Notes: generated by a model not told the origin, from the sequence alone. Numbered from the stretch's first letter, positions 16,618 to 25,890 are shown. The stretch is 64,000 bases of DNA from Lachnospiraceae bacterium (GCA_014804265.1 JAAVAC010000055.1:1-64000); one strand, 5' to 3'. Translations and numbers: made by a program.

Positions 16618-17853
16618 ATGAGCAGAAGAGTAGTAGTGACGGGAATGGGAGCCATTACTCCCATAGGTTTAAGCGTTGATGAATTTTGGGAAAGCGTGAA
16701 GGCACAGAAAACGGGCTTTGACTTCATTACCAGATTTGATACAACGGATTATAAATGCAAGATAGCGGCAGAAGTAAAAGGCTTTGAAGGAAAAAATTAT
16801 ATGGATTTTAAAGCTGCAAAAAGAATGGAACTCTTCAGTCAGTATGCTGTAGCAGCAACAAAAGAAGCATTGGAGCAGGCAGGCATTGACATGGAGAAGG
16901 AAGACCCTTACCGTGTGGGTGTCTCCATAGGTTCTGGTATCGGTTCCCTCCAGGCAATGGAAACGGCTCATAGTAAACTGTTGGACAAAGGACCGAGCCG
17001 GATAAATCCATTGCTTGTACCGTTGATGATCTGTAACATGGCAGCGGGAAATGTATCCATTCAATTTGGCTTAAAGGGAAAAAGTATTAACGTTGTAACC
17101 GCCTGTGCTACCGGAACGAACTCCATTGGAGAAGCATTCAGGACCATCCAATATGGGGATGCGGATATTATGGCAGCAGGAGGTACGGAAAGCAGCATTT
17201 CTCCTATTGGAGTTTCCGGATTTTCAGCGCTGACTGCTCTGTCCTCTTCCGATGATCCTAAGAGATGCTCCATTCCTTTTGATAAGGACAGAAGCGGATT
17301 CGTTATGGGTGAAGGCGCTGCAGTTGTAATCTTGGAAGAGTTAGAGCATGCAAAAGCCCGGGGAGCAAACATTTACGCAGAAGTAGTGGGATACGGATGC
17401 ACTTCGGATGCTTATCACATTACATCACCTGCAGAAGACGGAAGCGGTGCTGCTAACGCTATGTTGAACGCAGTAAAGGATGCAGGCATTGAACCTGAGG
17501 AAGTCGTTTACATCAATGCCCACGGTACAAGCACCCATCACAATGATTTATTTGAAACAAGAGCAATTAAGCTTGCCTTTGGCGATCATGCAAAAGACAT
17601 GAAAATAAATTCCACCAAGTCCATGGTTGGACATTTACTGGGGGCCGCAGGCGCCATTGAGTTTATTACTTGTGTGAAGGAGCTGGAGGAAGGTTACATT
17701 CATGCAACCGTAGGACTTAAGGAGCCGGGAGAAGAATGTGATTTGGATTATTGTAAGGAACCGGTAACAGGTGACTTTAAGTATGCCTTGTCTAATTCGT
17801 TAGGCTTTGGCGGCCACAATGCGTCGATTCTTGTAAAGAAATACGAAGACTAA
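16618..17853 (+). CDS. fabF: Beta-ketoacyl-ACP synthase II
   Basis: A 411-residue thiolase-fold condensing enzyme that elongates acyl-ACP with malonyl-ACP. The Cys-His-His triad is Cys163 (VTACATG), His302 (NAHGTST) and His339 (KSMVGHLLGAAG). Length is normal. The ribosome binding site is TAGGAG. It is the only elongation ketosynthase in this operon; FabH handles initiation. Confidence 0.97.
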   Translation: MSRRVVVTGMGAITPIGLSVDEFWESVKAQKTGFDFITRFDTTDYKCKIAAEVKGFEGKNYMDFKAAKRMELFSQYAVAATKEALEQAGIDMEKEDPYRVGVSIGSGIGSLQAMETAHSKLLDKGPSRINPLLVPLMICNMAAGNVSIQFGLKGKSINVVTACATGTNSIGEAFRTIQYGDADIMAAGGTESSISPIGVSGFSALTALSSSDDPKRCSIPFDKDRSGFVMGEGAAVVILEELEHAKARGANIYAEVVGYGCTSDAYHITSPAEDGSGAANAMLNAVKDAGIEPEEVVYINAHGTSTHHNDLFETRAIKLAFGDHAKDMKINSTKSMVGHLLGAAGAIEFITCVKELEEGYIHATVGLKEPGEECDLDYCKEPVTGDFKYALSNSLGFGGHNASILVKKYED

Positions 17854-17865
17854 AAGGAGAAAATC

Positions 17866-18303
17866 ATGTCAGTATTATCCGCAAAAGAAATTATGGAAAT
17901 CATTCCTCACAGACAGCCGTTCATGCTGATAGATACCATAGAGGAATTAGAATCGGGAGTAAAAGCAGTAGGCAAAAAATGTGTCAGCTATAATGAGCCT
18001 TTTTTTGCAGGGCATTTTCCCGCAGAACCGGTCATGCCCGGAGTATTGATTGTGGAGGCATTGGCGCAGGTAGGTGCAGTGGCTATTTTAAGCCAGCCGG
18101 AATTTAAGGGAAAAACAGCTTATTTTGCCGCTATTAAAGAGGCAAAGTTTAAAGGAAAGGTAGTTCCCGGAGACGTGCTTATGCTGGAAACAGAAATTAT
18201 CAAAGTAAAAGGTCCCATTGGTGTAGGAAGTGCAAAGGCATATGTAGATGGAAAGCTGGTTACCAGTGCAGAACTGACTTTTGCCATCAGCAGTGATAAG
18301 TAA
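17866..18303 (+). CDS. fabZ: 3-hydroxyacyl-ACP dehydratase
   Basis: A 145-residue hot-dog-fold dehydratase. HRQPFMLID is near the N-terminus, catalytic His50 is in GHFPAEPVMPG and Glu64 in VEALAQVG. It converts 3-hydroxyacyl-ACP to trans-2-enoyl-ACP for FabK. It follows fabF by 12 bases. Confidence 0.96.
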   Translation: MSVLSAKEIMEIIPHRQPFMLIDTIEELESGVKAVGKKCVSYNEPFFAGHFPAEPVMPGVLIVEALAQVGAVAILSQPEFKGKTAYFAAIKEAKFKGKVVPGDVLMLETEIIKVKGPIGVGSAKAYVDGKLVTSAELTFAISSDK

Positions 18304-18321
18304 AGGTGGGAAACAAAGCTT

Positions 18322-19404
18322 ATGGAAATAAAACCATTAAAAATCGGAGATCTGGTTGCAAGCATTCCTGTAATTCAGGGCGGCATGGGCGTAGGAGTCA
18401 GCTTGTCCGGTCTTGCAGGTGCAGTTGCTTTGGAGGGAGGCGTAGGAGTCATTTCTACTGCCCAGATTGGCTATCGTTATGAAGGATTTGATGAACATCC
18501 CATAGAAACCAATTTAAAGGCAATTAAGGAAGAAATCAGGAAAGCCAGAAATATTGCAAAAGAAGGCATTATAGGCGTGAATATTATGGTTGCCACTAGA
18601 AAGTATGAGGAATATGTGAAGGCGGCAGTAGCAGCGGGAGTGGATCTGATTATTTCAGGTGCAGGGCTTCCGATGAGTCTTCCGGCACTTGTGGAAGGCA
18701 GCCGGACAAAGCTGGCGCCTATTGTCTCTTCCGTCAAATCTGTGGATGTCATATGCAAATATTGGCTGAAAAAATTTGACCGCCTGCCGGATATGGTAGT
18801 AATTGAAGGGCCAAAGGCAGGGGGACATCTGGGATTTTCATTGGAACAGCTGGAAAATCTGAAAAGCTTTGATTTCGAGGAAGAAATTAAGAAAATCATA
18901 GCCCACGTAAAAGAGTTTGCATCCCAAAAGGATATGAATATTCCGGTAGTAGTGGCGGGAGGCATTTATGACAGGAAGGATATGGAGCATGCCTTAGAGC
19001 TTGGCGCAGACGGCGTGCAGGTAGCCACCCGTTTTGTGACTACCTATGAATGTGATGCTTCCGATGCTTATAAACAGACTTATATTGATGCAAAAAAAGA
19101 GGATATTGTAATTGTGAAAAGTCCGGTAGGAATGCCGGGAAGGGCAATCTTAAATGATTTTATGAAACGGGCAGGAGAGGGAGCGATTCCCCATGGGAAA
19201 TGTCATCTTTGCATCAGTACCTGTAAACCTGCAGAAACACCCTATTGCATTACGGAAGCGCTGGTAAATGCAGTAGAGGGAAATGTGGACCAGGGGCTTT
19301 TATTTTGTGGGGAAAATGCCTATAAAGCCACAAAAATAGAGCATGTGGCAGATGTCATGCAGGAATTTTCAAATATAACTGATAGAAATGGAGAACTATC
19401 ATGA
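18322..19404 (+). CDS. FabK/nitronate monooxygenase-family flavoprotein with a C-terminal Cys cluster
   Basis: A 360-residue TIM-barrel FMN enzyme related to FabK: IPVIQGGMGVGVS at the N-terminus, His169 in KAGGHLGF, VAGGIYDRKD and QVATRFV. About 50 residues longer than FabK, it carries C294, C297, C301 and C309 (CHLCISTC then YC), a possible metal or Fe-S site absent from the FabK at 13762. It lies between fabZ and fabH and overlaps fabH by ATGA, so a role in lipid synthesis is likely. Its reaction (second enoyl reductase, nitronate detoxification or other) cannot be fixed. Confidence 0.8.
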   Translation: MEIKPLKIGDLVASIPVIQGGMGVGVSLSGLAGAVALEGGVGVISTAQIGYRYEGFDEHPIETNLKAIKEEIRKARNIAKEGIIGVNIMVATRKYEEYVKAAVAAGVDLIISGAGLPMSLPALVEGSRTKLAPIVSSVKSVDVICKYWLKKFDRLPDMVVIEGPKAGGHLGFSLEQLENLKSFDFEEEIKKIIAHVKEFASQKDMNIPVVVAGGIYDRKDMEHALELGADGVQVATRFVTTYECDASDAYKQTYIDAKKEDIVIVKSPVGMPGRAILNDFMKRAGEGAIPHGKCHLCISTCKPAETPYCITEALVNAVEGNVDQGLLFCGENAYKATKIEHVADVMQEFSNITDRNGELS

Positions 19405-20363
19405 CGACGAGTATAATTGGAACAGGCCGGTGTCTGCCGGATAATATTGTGACAAATGATGATTTATCTAAGATTATGGATACTTCTGACGAATGGATTG
19501 CATCCAGAACCGGAATTCGAAAAAGGCATATTGCAAAAGAAGAGACTACCGCAACGATGTCGGCAGAGGCAGCTAAGAGGGCGCTGCAGCAGGCAGGGTT
19601 GAAGCCTGAGGAAATCGACTTAATCATTGTGGGAACCATTACCGGTGATTATGTGACACCTTCTACCGCCTGTGAAGTGCAGCGGTTGATTGGAGCAGAC
19701 AATGCAGTGGCATTTGATGTAAATGCGGCCTGCTCAGGCTTTATGTTTGCCTTGAATACAGCCCATGTATATTTGCAGTCCGGCATTTATAAAAATGCAC
19801 TTATTATCGGTGCGGAAACCTTAAGCAAGATTATGGACTGGAATGACAGGAGCACCAGCGTTCTTTTTGGAGACGGAGCTGGAGCAGCGGTTGTCACCAG
19901 AGGAGAAACCGGCTTGTTAAGCTTTACTCAGGGATCTGACGGGGCAAAGGGAATGGTACTGGCATGTAAAAACAGGAGCAACAACAATCCTTTGATTAAT
20001 ACCTCTAAGGAGCTGGAATATACATATATGGACGGTCAGGAAGTTTACAAGTTTGCAGTCAGCAAAGTGCCTGAAAGCATAAAAAAAGTATTAGCAGAGG
20101 CTAACCTTAAGACGGATGACATTGCTTGTTTTATTCTTCATCAGGCAAATATCCGAATCATTCAGTCTGTAGCAAAAAGGCTGAAAGTAAGCGAAGAAAA
20201 ATTTCCTATCAGCCTTGACCATTGCGGAAATATTTCTGCAGGCAGCGTTCCTATTTTACTGGATGAAGTGAATGAAAAGGGCATGTTGAAAAAGGGAGAT
20301 AAGATTGTGATGGCAGGCTTTGGAGCCGGGCTTACCTGGAGTGCCTGCGTGATGGAGTGGTGA
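19401..20363 (+). CDS. fabH: Beta-ketoacyl-ACP synthase III
   Basis: A 320-residue initiating condensing enzyme that joins acyl-CoA to malonyl-ACP and sets chain start (straight or branched). The Cys-His-Asn triad is Cys111 (VNAACSGF), His247 (LHQANIRI) and Asn277 (HCGNISAGS). It overlaps the flavoprotein stop through ATGA and is last in the operon, which is unusual since fabH often comes first. A terminator follows. No acetyl-CoA carboxylase genes are present. Confidence 0.96.
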   Translation: MTTSIIGTGRCLPDNIVTNDDLSKIMDTSDEWIASRTGIRKRHIAKEETTATMSAEAAKRALQQAGLKPEEIDLIIVGTITGDYVTPSTACEVQRLIGADNAVAFDVNAACSGFMFALNTAHVYLQSGIYKNALIIGAETLSKIMDWNDRSTSVLFGDGAGAAVVTRGETGLLSFTQGSDGAKGMVLACKNRSNNNPLINTSKELEYTYMDGQEVYKFAVSKVPESIKKVLAEANLKTDDIACFILHQANIRIIQSVAKRLKVSEEKFPISLDHCGNISAGSVPILLDEVNEKGMLKKGDKIVMAGFGAGLTWSACVMEW

Positions 20364-20403
20364 TTGGAGACGTAACGGTATATTTTTGTCAGGGCGCTAT
20401 AGC

Positions 20404-20432
20404 GGGGATTCCCATAAGAGGAATCCCCTTTT
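20404..20432 (+). terminator. Terminator of the fab operon
   Basis: GGGGATTCC (20404-20412) pairs perfectly with GGAATCCCC (20420-20428) and is followed by TTTT. Confidence 0.85.
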
Positions 20433-20556
20433 CTCGTTGGCGGGTTTCCTTCACAACGGGTAGTCTTTCTTCTCATTATATGTTAAACTATTGGCATAGG
20501 CAAGCGAAATGGTTATGAAACCACGGAAGCGGGTATAGCAAAAGGAGGTTATCAAA

Positions 20557-21426
20557 ATGGTAATTGTAACAGATTCCGCATCGGATTTACCAAAGGAGGT
20601 CCTGGAGGAATTTCAGCTTCATGTGATTCCCACGCCAGTAGTCATTGATGAAAAGGATTATCTGGATGGAGTCAGCATTCATACAAAGGAATTTTACGAA
20701 ATATTGGATGACAAAACAAGGGATGTCAAAACCTATCATATCAATCCGGAAATGTTTGAAAATGCATTCAGGCCTTATGCTGAAAAGAGAGAAAGCGTTC
20801 TTTACCTATGTTTTTCCACAGGAATTGCAGGTACTTATAATGCGGCCAATATTGCAAAGGAAAATCTGCTGGAAGAATATCCAGAATTTGATTTGACTAT
20901 ATTCGATTCTAAGAGCGCTTCTATCGGTTTCGGACTTTTGGTCTATAAGCTGTTGTGCCTAAAGCGGCAGGGAGCTGATAAAGAGGAACTGTTAGCAGCG
21001 GCTAATTATTATCGGGAGCATATAAAGCATGTATTTACCGTCAGAACGCTGGCTTATCTGATTAAAGGCGGAAGGCTTTCCAAATTCAAGGGCACGATTG
21101 GGGAAACACTTGATATGAAGCCCATATTGATTGTTAATGAAGAAGGGGGGCTGCAAGTATTAAATACCGTGAGAGGGCAGAAAAAGTCCATAAAGAGCCT
21201 GGTGGAATATGTGCTGGAGCATGGAGTGGATCTGGATAAGCAGACGGTTGCAATCTGCCACGGAGAGGATGAGACGGCTCTTGGCTTTGCAAGAAAGCTT
21301 ATGCAGGAAAAAGTCCATCCAAAGGACGAACTGATTGGAACGGTAGGCTGTGCCATCGGCGCTCACACGGGAAGAGGAATTGTGGGAATTTGTTTCCTGG
21401 ATGCACCGGATTGGGAGAAAAAATGA
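20557..21426 (+). CDS. DegV family fatty acid-binding protein
   Basis: A 289-residue two-domain DegV protein. VTDSASDLP at the N-terminus, LCFSTGIAGTYNAA, the RTLAYLIKGGRLSK segment and the C-terminal GCAIGAHTGRGIVGI are family hallmarks. DegV proteins bind a fatty acid in a deep pocket; those that work as FakB present it to the kinase FakA for phosphorylation. No FakA lies in the window. Its position just after the fab operon fits a lipid role. The ribosome binding site is AAAGGAGG. Confidence 0.92.
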   Translation: MVIVTDSASDLPKEVLEEFQLHVIPTPVVIDEKDYLDGVSIHTKEFYEILDDKTRDVKTYHINPEMFENAFRPYAEKRESVLYLCFSTGIAGTYNAANIAKENLLEEYPEFDLTIFDSKSASIGFGLLVYKLLCLKRQGADKEELLAAANYYREHIKHVFTVRTLAYLIKGGRLSKFKGTIGETLDMKPILIVNEEGGLQVLNTVRGQKKSIKSLVEYVLEHGVDLDKQTVAICHGEDETALGFARKLMQEKVHPKDELIGTVGCAIGAHTGRGIVGICFLDAPDWEKK

Positions 21427-21440
21427 AATCAGCAGGAATG

Positions 21441-21488
21441 AAAAAACCTATCCGGTTTGAGTATGGACTTAAACCGGATAGGTTTTTA
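21441..21488. terminator. Bidirectional terminator between degV and the DHH gene
   Basis: AAACCTATCCGGTTT (21444-21458) pairs perfectly with AAACCGGATAGGTTT (21471-21485). T runs occur on both strands, serving the convergent genes on either side. Confidence 0.92.
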
Positions 21489-21528
21489 AATATCATTTTC
21501 ATGTATAAAATTCTCTATGAAACTGCTG

Positions 21529-22449
21529 CTACTGTTTGGATAGTTCAACCAGTTCCTTTAACATCTTTGGAAGCTCCGTGGACATATTTTCATTGGAAAA
21601 CTGGCAGGTTCCTACCTTTTTGTGGCCGCCGCCGCCATATTTTAACATAAGCTTACCCACATCTACATTGGAGGTCCTGTTTAAAATGCTATAGCCAACT
21701 GCGGCGCTGCAGCCTATGCCGCCCCTGCCGCTTACAATCCATGCGGAAATATTCTGCTCCGGATACATACTGTAAATCATGAAACGATTGCCGGAATAAA
21801 TGGGATTCACACCTCTTAAGTCCGAAATAATCACATTTCCCCCTACCTGGGTGTATTTGGAAACCATATCTTTAAATTTTTCGGTCTGTTCAAAGTATAC
21901 ATCAATACGTTCCTTTACATCTGGAAGGTTTAAAATCTCATCAGTGGTCATGGTCCGGCAGGCATCAATGAGTTTCTCCATCAACTGATAATTAGAAATG
22001 GTGAAATTCCGCCATCTGCCCAGTCCGGTTCTGGGATCCATTAAAAAACCTACCAAAATCCAACCTGTGGGGTTTTGTACCTCATCAATGGTAAGGTTGC
22101 CAGAATCCACCTTGTCAACTGCCTCCATCATATCGTCAAACTGGGGGAATCTTTCCCTTCCACCGTAATATTCGTAAATAATGCGGGCACAAGATGGAGT
22201 GATGCGGCTTTCCCCTTTATATTTTCCTTCTAGCTGCAATCTTTCGTGCTCGCTGGAATGATGGTCGAACCATAGGCCGCAGCCTTCCACATAAGGAACA
22301 TTGGCAAGGCAGTCATTTTCATTTACTTCTACCAGGCCGTCCTGCAAATCCTTTGGATGTGCGAATTTCCAGCTGTCAATAATACCGGCTTCCTTTAATA
22401 AAGCGCCGCAAGCCAATCCGTCAAAATCGGAACGTGTTATAAGTCTCAT
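21529..22449 (-). CDS. DHH-family phosphoesterase
   Basis: A 306-residue protein with DHH-superfamily motifs: SDFDGLACG at 7-15, DHH at 62-64 within WFDHHSSEH, a central Asp segment (EAVDKVDSG) and the DHHA1-like glycine-rich GGGGHKKVGTCQ near the C-terminus. These are metal-dependent phosphoesterases (exopolyphosphatase, nano-RNase or c-di-AMP hydrolase types). This soluble stand-alone form lacks the membrane and PAS parts of GdpP, so the substrate is open. The gene is convergent with degV and divergent from spmA. Confidence 0.87.
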   Translation of the reverse strand: MRLITRSDFDGLACGALLKEAGIIDSWKFAHPKDLQDGLVEVNENDCLANVPYVEGCGLWFDHHSSEHERLQLEGKYKGESRITPSCARIIYEYYGGRERFPQFDDMMEAVDKVDSGNLTIDEVQNPTGWILVGFLMDPRTGLGRWRNFTISNYQLMEKLIDACRTMTTDEILNLPDVKERIDVYFEQTEKFKDMVSKYTQVGGNVIISDLRGVNPIYSGNRFMIYSMYPEQNISAWIVSGRGGIGCSAAVGYSILNRTSNVDVGKLMLKYGGGGHKKVGTCQFSNENMSTELPKMLKELVELSKQ

Positions 22450-22601
22450 GTCTTTCTCCTTCTACAAATTGTGATAATAAGTGATTGTCCGGCAAGTTTC
22501 TATGCCGTATCATAGTTCTTTGTTATTTTATGTAGGAAAATTCCCATATAGGAACAATTATAGTGGAAAACCATAATTTTTTCAACCATTTAAAGAAATT
22601 G

Positions 22602-22630
22602 TCATAAAAATCATTTTGGCGCTTATACTG
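22602..22630 (+). promoter_or_regulatory. Possible sigma-E-like promoter of spmA
   Basis: TCATAAA (22602-22608), a 14-base spacer and TTATACTG (22623-22630) loosely resemble the mother-cell sigma-E pattern. Position fits a start codon at 22655 and would exclude the upstream TTG at 22616. This is an eye-level match only. Confidence 0.35.
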
Positions 22631-22654
22631 AAAGAAAAACGAAAAGCGTGGCAT

Positions 22655-23317
22655 ATGTTAAATTATATTTGGGCATTTATGATAATCATTGGAGTATTGT
22701 ATGGCTCCTTCACAGGTAAAATGGCGGAAATTTCGGCTGCCGCCATTGAATCCTCCAAGGAGGCAGTCACTCTGTGCATTACAATGGCAGGGGTTATGTC
22801 CCTATGGGTAGGACTTATGGAGGTTGCAAAAAGCGCAGGGCTCATAAAAAAGCTTACAAAAGCACTGGGGCCATTTATTCATTTTATGTTTCCCAATATT
22901 CCAAGGGAGCACGAAGCTTTGGACTATATAGCAACCAATATTATTGCCAATATATTAGGGCTTGGCTGGGCCTGTACCCCTGCAGGCTTAAAGGCAATGG
23001 AAAAGCTGGCGCAGCTGGAGGAAGAAAGAGGGAATCTGGAATACCTATGTGTCGGTTATGGAAATAAAAGAGAAGAGGGCAGCAGGCTTATGAGAGGAAA
23101 GAAAGGGGAACGTACCGCCAGTAATGAGATGTGTATCTTTCTGATACTGAATATTTCATCGTTACAGTTGATTCCGGTAAATATGATAGCCTACAGGAGC
23201 CAGTATGGCAGCGTGAATCCGGCGGTTATTATTGCGCCGGCGATTATAGCTACCTTCGTGAGTACGGCGGTAGCGGTGGTGTATTGTAAGATGAAGGATA
23301 GAAAGCGGAGAGTATAA
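22655..23317 (+). CDS. spmA: Spore maturation protein A
   Basis: A 220-residue integral membrane protein of the nucleoside-recognition (Gate) family. It opens with MLNYIWAFMIIIGVLYG, then has several hydrophobic helices including the IATNIIANILGLGWACTPAG segment. SpmA and SpmB act together in spore core dehydration. The start at 22655 is taken from family alignment because the longer frame begins with charged residues unlike SpmA. The partner spmB is not adjacent but lies at 28360, about 5 kb downstream, with asnS, a minus-strand block and asnA between. Confidence 0.9.
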   Translation: MLNYIWAFMIIIGVLYGSFTGKMAEISAAAIESSKEAVTLCITMAGVMSLWVGLMEVAKSAGLIKKLTKALGPFIHFMFPNIPREHEALDYIATNIIANILGLGWACTPAGLKAMEKLAQLEEERGNLEYLCVGYGNKREEGSRLMRGKKGERTASNEMCIFLILNISSLQLIPVNMIAYRSQYGSVNPAVIIAPAIIATFVSTAVAVVYCKMKDRKRRV

Positions 23318-23334
23318 GCTCTCCGTTTTATTTT
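23306..23334 (+). terminator. Terminator overlapping the end of spmA
   Basis: CGGAGAG (23306-23312) pairs with CTCTCCG (23319-23325), followed by TTTTATTTT. The last codons of spmA form the left arm. Confidence 0.85.
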
Positions 23335-23405
23335 ATTATGAGAAGAAAATTGCATATATTATAAGTATATATTACTTGTAAGTGCAGCCAGCATGAAAAT
23401 ACCAA

Positions 23406-23434
23406 TTGTATTTAGAGGTAGATTTTGGTATTAT
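23406..23434 (+). promoter_or_regulatory. Putative asnS promoter
   Basis: TTGTAT (23406-23411), a 17-base spacer and TATTAT (23429-23434). The implied leader is about 25 bases, too short for a T-box. Confidence 0.55.
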
Positions 23435-23466
23435 GATACAAGATATACCAATTAAGGAGACCAACT

Positions 23467-24858
23467 ATGGAACTAATATCAATCAAACAACTATTTCGGA
23501 ACAAAGAAGAATATATAGGAAAGGAAGTAACCGTAGGCGGCTGGCTTAGAAGCATTCGCGATTCCAAAACCTTTGGATTTTTAGTAATCAATGACGGTAC
23601 TTTTTTTGAACCGCTGCAGGTAGTGTATTCAGATTCTCTGGAAAACTTTGCACAGATCAGCAAGTGCAACGTAGGAGCAGCTTTCATCGTAAAAGGAGTT
23701 GTAACGGAAACGCCTCAGGCAAAGCAGCCTTTTGAGATTCAGGCATCCAGCGTGGAAATCGAAGGAGCCTCCGCACCGGATTATCCCCTGCAGAAAAAAA
23801 GGCATTCCTTTGAATATCTGCGTACTATTTCCCATTTAAGGCCAAGGACCAATACTTTCCAGGCTGTATTTCGGGTGCGTTCCCTGATTGCCTATGCCAT
23901 CCACAAATTTTTTCAGGAAAGAGAATTTGTATATGTGCACACTCCATTGATTACCGGAAGCGATTGTGAAGGCGCCGGGGAGATGTTTCAGGTGACTACA
24001 TTAGACTTAAATGACCTGCCAAGGACGGAAGAAGGAAAAGTGGATTTTTCCAAAGACTTCTTCAACAAGCCTACCAATTTAACGGTTAGCGGACAGTTAA
24101 ACGGGGAAACCTATGCCATGGCATTTAAAAATATTTATACCTTTGGGCCAACCTTCCGGGCAGAAAATTCCAATACTACCAGACATGCGGCGGAATTTTG
24201 GATGATAGAGCCGGAAATGGCATTTGCGGACTTAAAGGACGATATGATGTTAGCGGAAAGCATGATTAAGTATATTATCCGTTATGTAATGGAAAATGCA
24301 CCGGAGGAAATGGCATTCTTCAACCAATTTGTGGACAAGGGCCTGTTAGAACGGTTGGAAGGTGTGGCAAATTCCGATTTTGCCCATGTGACCTATACGG
24401 AAGCAATCGAAATCCTTGAAAAGCATAATGATGAATTTGAATATAAGGTATCCTGGGGGTGCGATTTGCAGACAGAGCATGAAAGGTTCCTGACAGAAAA
24501 GGAATTTAAACGCCCGGTATTCGTCACCGATTATCCAAAGGAGATCAAGGCATTTTATATGAAGATGAATGAGGATAATAAAACGGTGGCTGCCATGGAC
24601 TGCCTTGTGCCGGGAATCGGGGAAATCATTGGCGGAAGCCAGAGGGAAGATGACTATGATAAGCTGCTTACGCGTATGAAGGAGCTGAATTTGAATCCTG
24701 AAGATTACGATTTCTATTTAGATCTGCGTAAATATGGTACTGCAAGACATGCAGGCTTTGGACTTGGATTTGAAAGATGCGTTATGTATTTAACGGGTAT
24801 GAGCAATATCCGGGATGTGATTCCATTCCCGAGAACTGTAAATAATTGTGAGTTGTAA
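23467..24858 (+). CDS. asnS: Asparaginyl-tRNA synthetase
   Basis: A 463-residue class II synthetase. The N-terminal OB fold ([18 protein letters not shown]) binds the anticodon. Motif 2 is seen in [21 protein letters not shown] and motif 3 in [15 protein letters not shown]. It charges tRNA-Asn with asparagine in the cytosol. It lies between spmA and the accessory minus-strand block, and asnA, which makes its amino acid, lies about 2.3 kb downstream. No T-box precedes it. Confidence 0.97.
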   Translation: MELISIKQLFRNKEEYIGKEVTVGGWLRSIRDSKTFGFLVINDGTFFEPLQVVYSDSLENFAQISKCNVGAAFIVKGVVTETPQAKQPFEIQASSVEIEGASAPDYPLQKKRHSFEYLRTISHLRPRTNTFQAVFRVRSLIAYAIHKFFQEREFVYVHTPLITGSDCEGAGEMFQVTTLDLNDLPRTEEGKVDFSKDFFNKPTNLTVSGQLNGETYAMAFKNIYTFGPTFRAENSNTTRHAAEFWMIEPEMAFADLKDDMMLAESMIKYIIRYVMENAPEEMAFFNQFVDKGLLERLEGVANSDFAHVTYTEAIEILEKHNDEFEYKVSWGCDLQTEHERFLTEKEFKRPVFVTDYPKEIKAFYMKMNEDNKTVAAMDCLVPGIGEIIGGSQREDDYDKLLTRMKELNLNPEDYDFYLDLRKYGTARHAGFGLGFERCVMYLTGMSNIRDVIPFPRTVNNCEL

Positions 24859-24906
24859 ACGGTTTATTTTCTTTTGGCATTGGCATTAAAATAATTGAAT
24901 GAATTC

Positions 24907-24951
24907 AAAAAGGAAATCCTATTGCTGCTTTAGTGATAGGATTTCCTTTTT
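24907..24951. terminator. Bidirectional terminator between asnS and the minus-strand pair
   Basis: AAAAAGGAAATCCTAT (24907-24922) pairs perfectly with ATAGGATTTCCTTTTT (24936-24951), giving T runs on both strands for the convergent genes. Confidence 0.92.
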
Positions 24952-24961
24952 GAAAAAGCAG

Positions 24962-25441
24962 TCATATATCGTTGAAATTCCCGGCATAATATGCCTTTTT
25001 TAATATATAAGATGGTTCATAATATGCGCTTGTATTATAATCATCAATAATTGATACAATTTTGGAATGATACACTCTAATCATACCTTGAATAAAATCT
25101 TCCCCCTCTTCAAGGGTCTGCAGGATTAAGCGGGAATAAACCTTTCCCATCTGTGTTGCAGTTGGAATCTTATCTACTAATTCCCTGTTTACATTTTCAA
25201 TATAGAAGTTTCCAGATTTCAACTTGTAGTTATCAATCCAGTCATCCTGGACCTTTTCCGGGTTTTCACAATGTAAAACTTCTGCAAGGCTGATTTCCCG
25301 AACTAGATTTTCATAGCCTATAGCATCTATCACATAGGCATTTGATTGATGTATTTTTCTGGCAACTCTTTCTACCATATAACAAATGAAAAACAAATCG
25401 TTTTTTGTTATGGTTTCTTCTTCAAAGAATTTATTTGTCAC
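24962..25441 (-). CDS. DUF3791-like partner of the DUF3990 protein
   Basis: A 159-residue protein. Its first 60 residues (KNDLFFICYMVERVARK, then LAEVLHCENPEKVQDDWI) resemble the small DUF3791 family that accompanies DUF3990 proteins. The remaining 100 residues are longer than usual and not recognised. GTG 25441 overlaps the TGA of the upstream gene as GTGA, with AAAGGAGCG 9 bases before; a longer frame from 25471 would overlap more. The pairing suggests a two-gene conflict or toxin-antitoxin-like module. Function is inferred from context only. Confidence 0.65.
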   Translation of the reverse strand: MTNKFFEEETITKNDLFFICYMVERVARKIHQSNAYVIDAIGYENLVREISLAEVLHCENPEKVQDDWIDNYKLKSGNFYIENVNRELVDKIPTATQMGKVYSRLILQTLEEGEDFIQGMIRVYHSKIVSIIDDYNTSAYYEPSYILKKAYYAGNFNDI

Positions 25442-25890
25442 AGTTGTTCGCTCCTTTTGAAAGAAAGACATTTTAATGCTTTTTGGTTACAAAATAATAT
25501 TTGGTGTGTAGGATATCGGAATTTTACCAATTCCCAAAATGCTTTTCTCGTGATTTCCTTCTCTAAAAAATCTTCCACGTAGTTCCAAATTGTATCATCA
25601 GCCATAGGACCTTCCACAATATCATAATTATAGGATTCACCATGTCTGCAGGCAGCTACAAAATCTAACCATTCTTCAGTCATTGCTTCAAACCGTTTGA
25701 TATTTAGTTCCGGGTTTTCTGTATATTCATAAATATTTACAATATGATTAGGTCTTTTTGTAAGTGCCCAGCGTATTGCCTGTTTTTTCTTATTCGTACA
25801 ATAGAAACCATAACCAAAATCCTTGTAATGGGCGCTCACTAAAATCTCCGGCTGTTTTACAATTGTATTGCTTCCATGATATATTTCCAT
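25438..25890 (-). CDS. DUF3990 protein, putative ADP-ribosyltransferase-like
   Basis: A 150-residue protein with DUF3990 hallmarks: MEIYHGSN at the start, KDFGYGFYCT at about 24-33, AIRWA, and YDIVEGPMADD. DUF3990 is thought to have an ADP-ribosyltransferase-like fold, with YHGS and the Gly-Phe-Tyr loop probably forming the NAD pocket. It is related in plan to the protein at 34317 (YHGSN, DFGTGFYLT, YDIVAGPVANDRT) but clearly diverged. It is first in a two-gene minus-strand unit. The target is unknown. Confidence 0.75.
   Translation of the reverse strand: MEIYHGSNTIVKQPEILVSAHYKDFGYGFYCTNKKKQAIRWALTKRPNHIVNIYEYTENPELNIKRFEAMTEEWLDFVAACRHGESYNYDIVEGPMADDTIWNYVEDFLEKEITRKAFWELVKFRYPTHQILFCNQKALKCLSFKRSEQL

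Noticed and set aside
22616..22654. Longer spmA from TTG 22616
   Set aside because: The extra residues are charged, unlike SpmA, no ribosome binding site is present, and a promoter-like sequence overlaps the extension.
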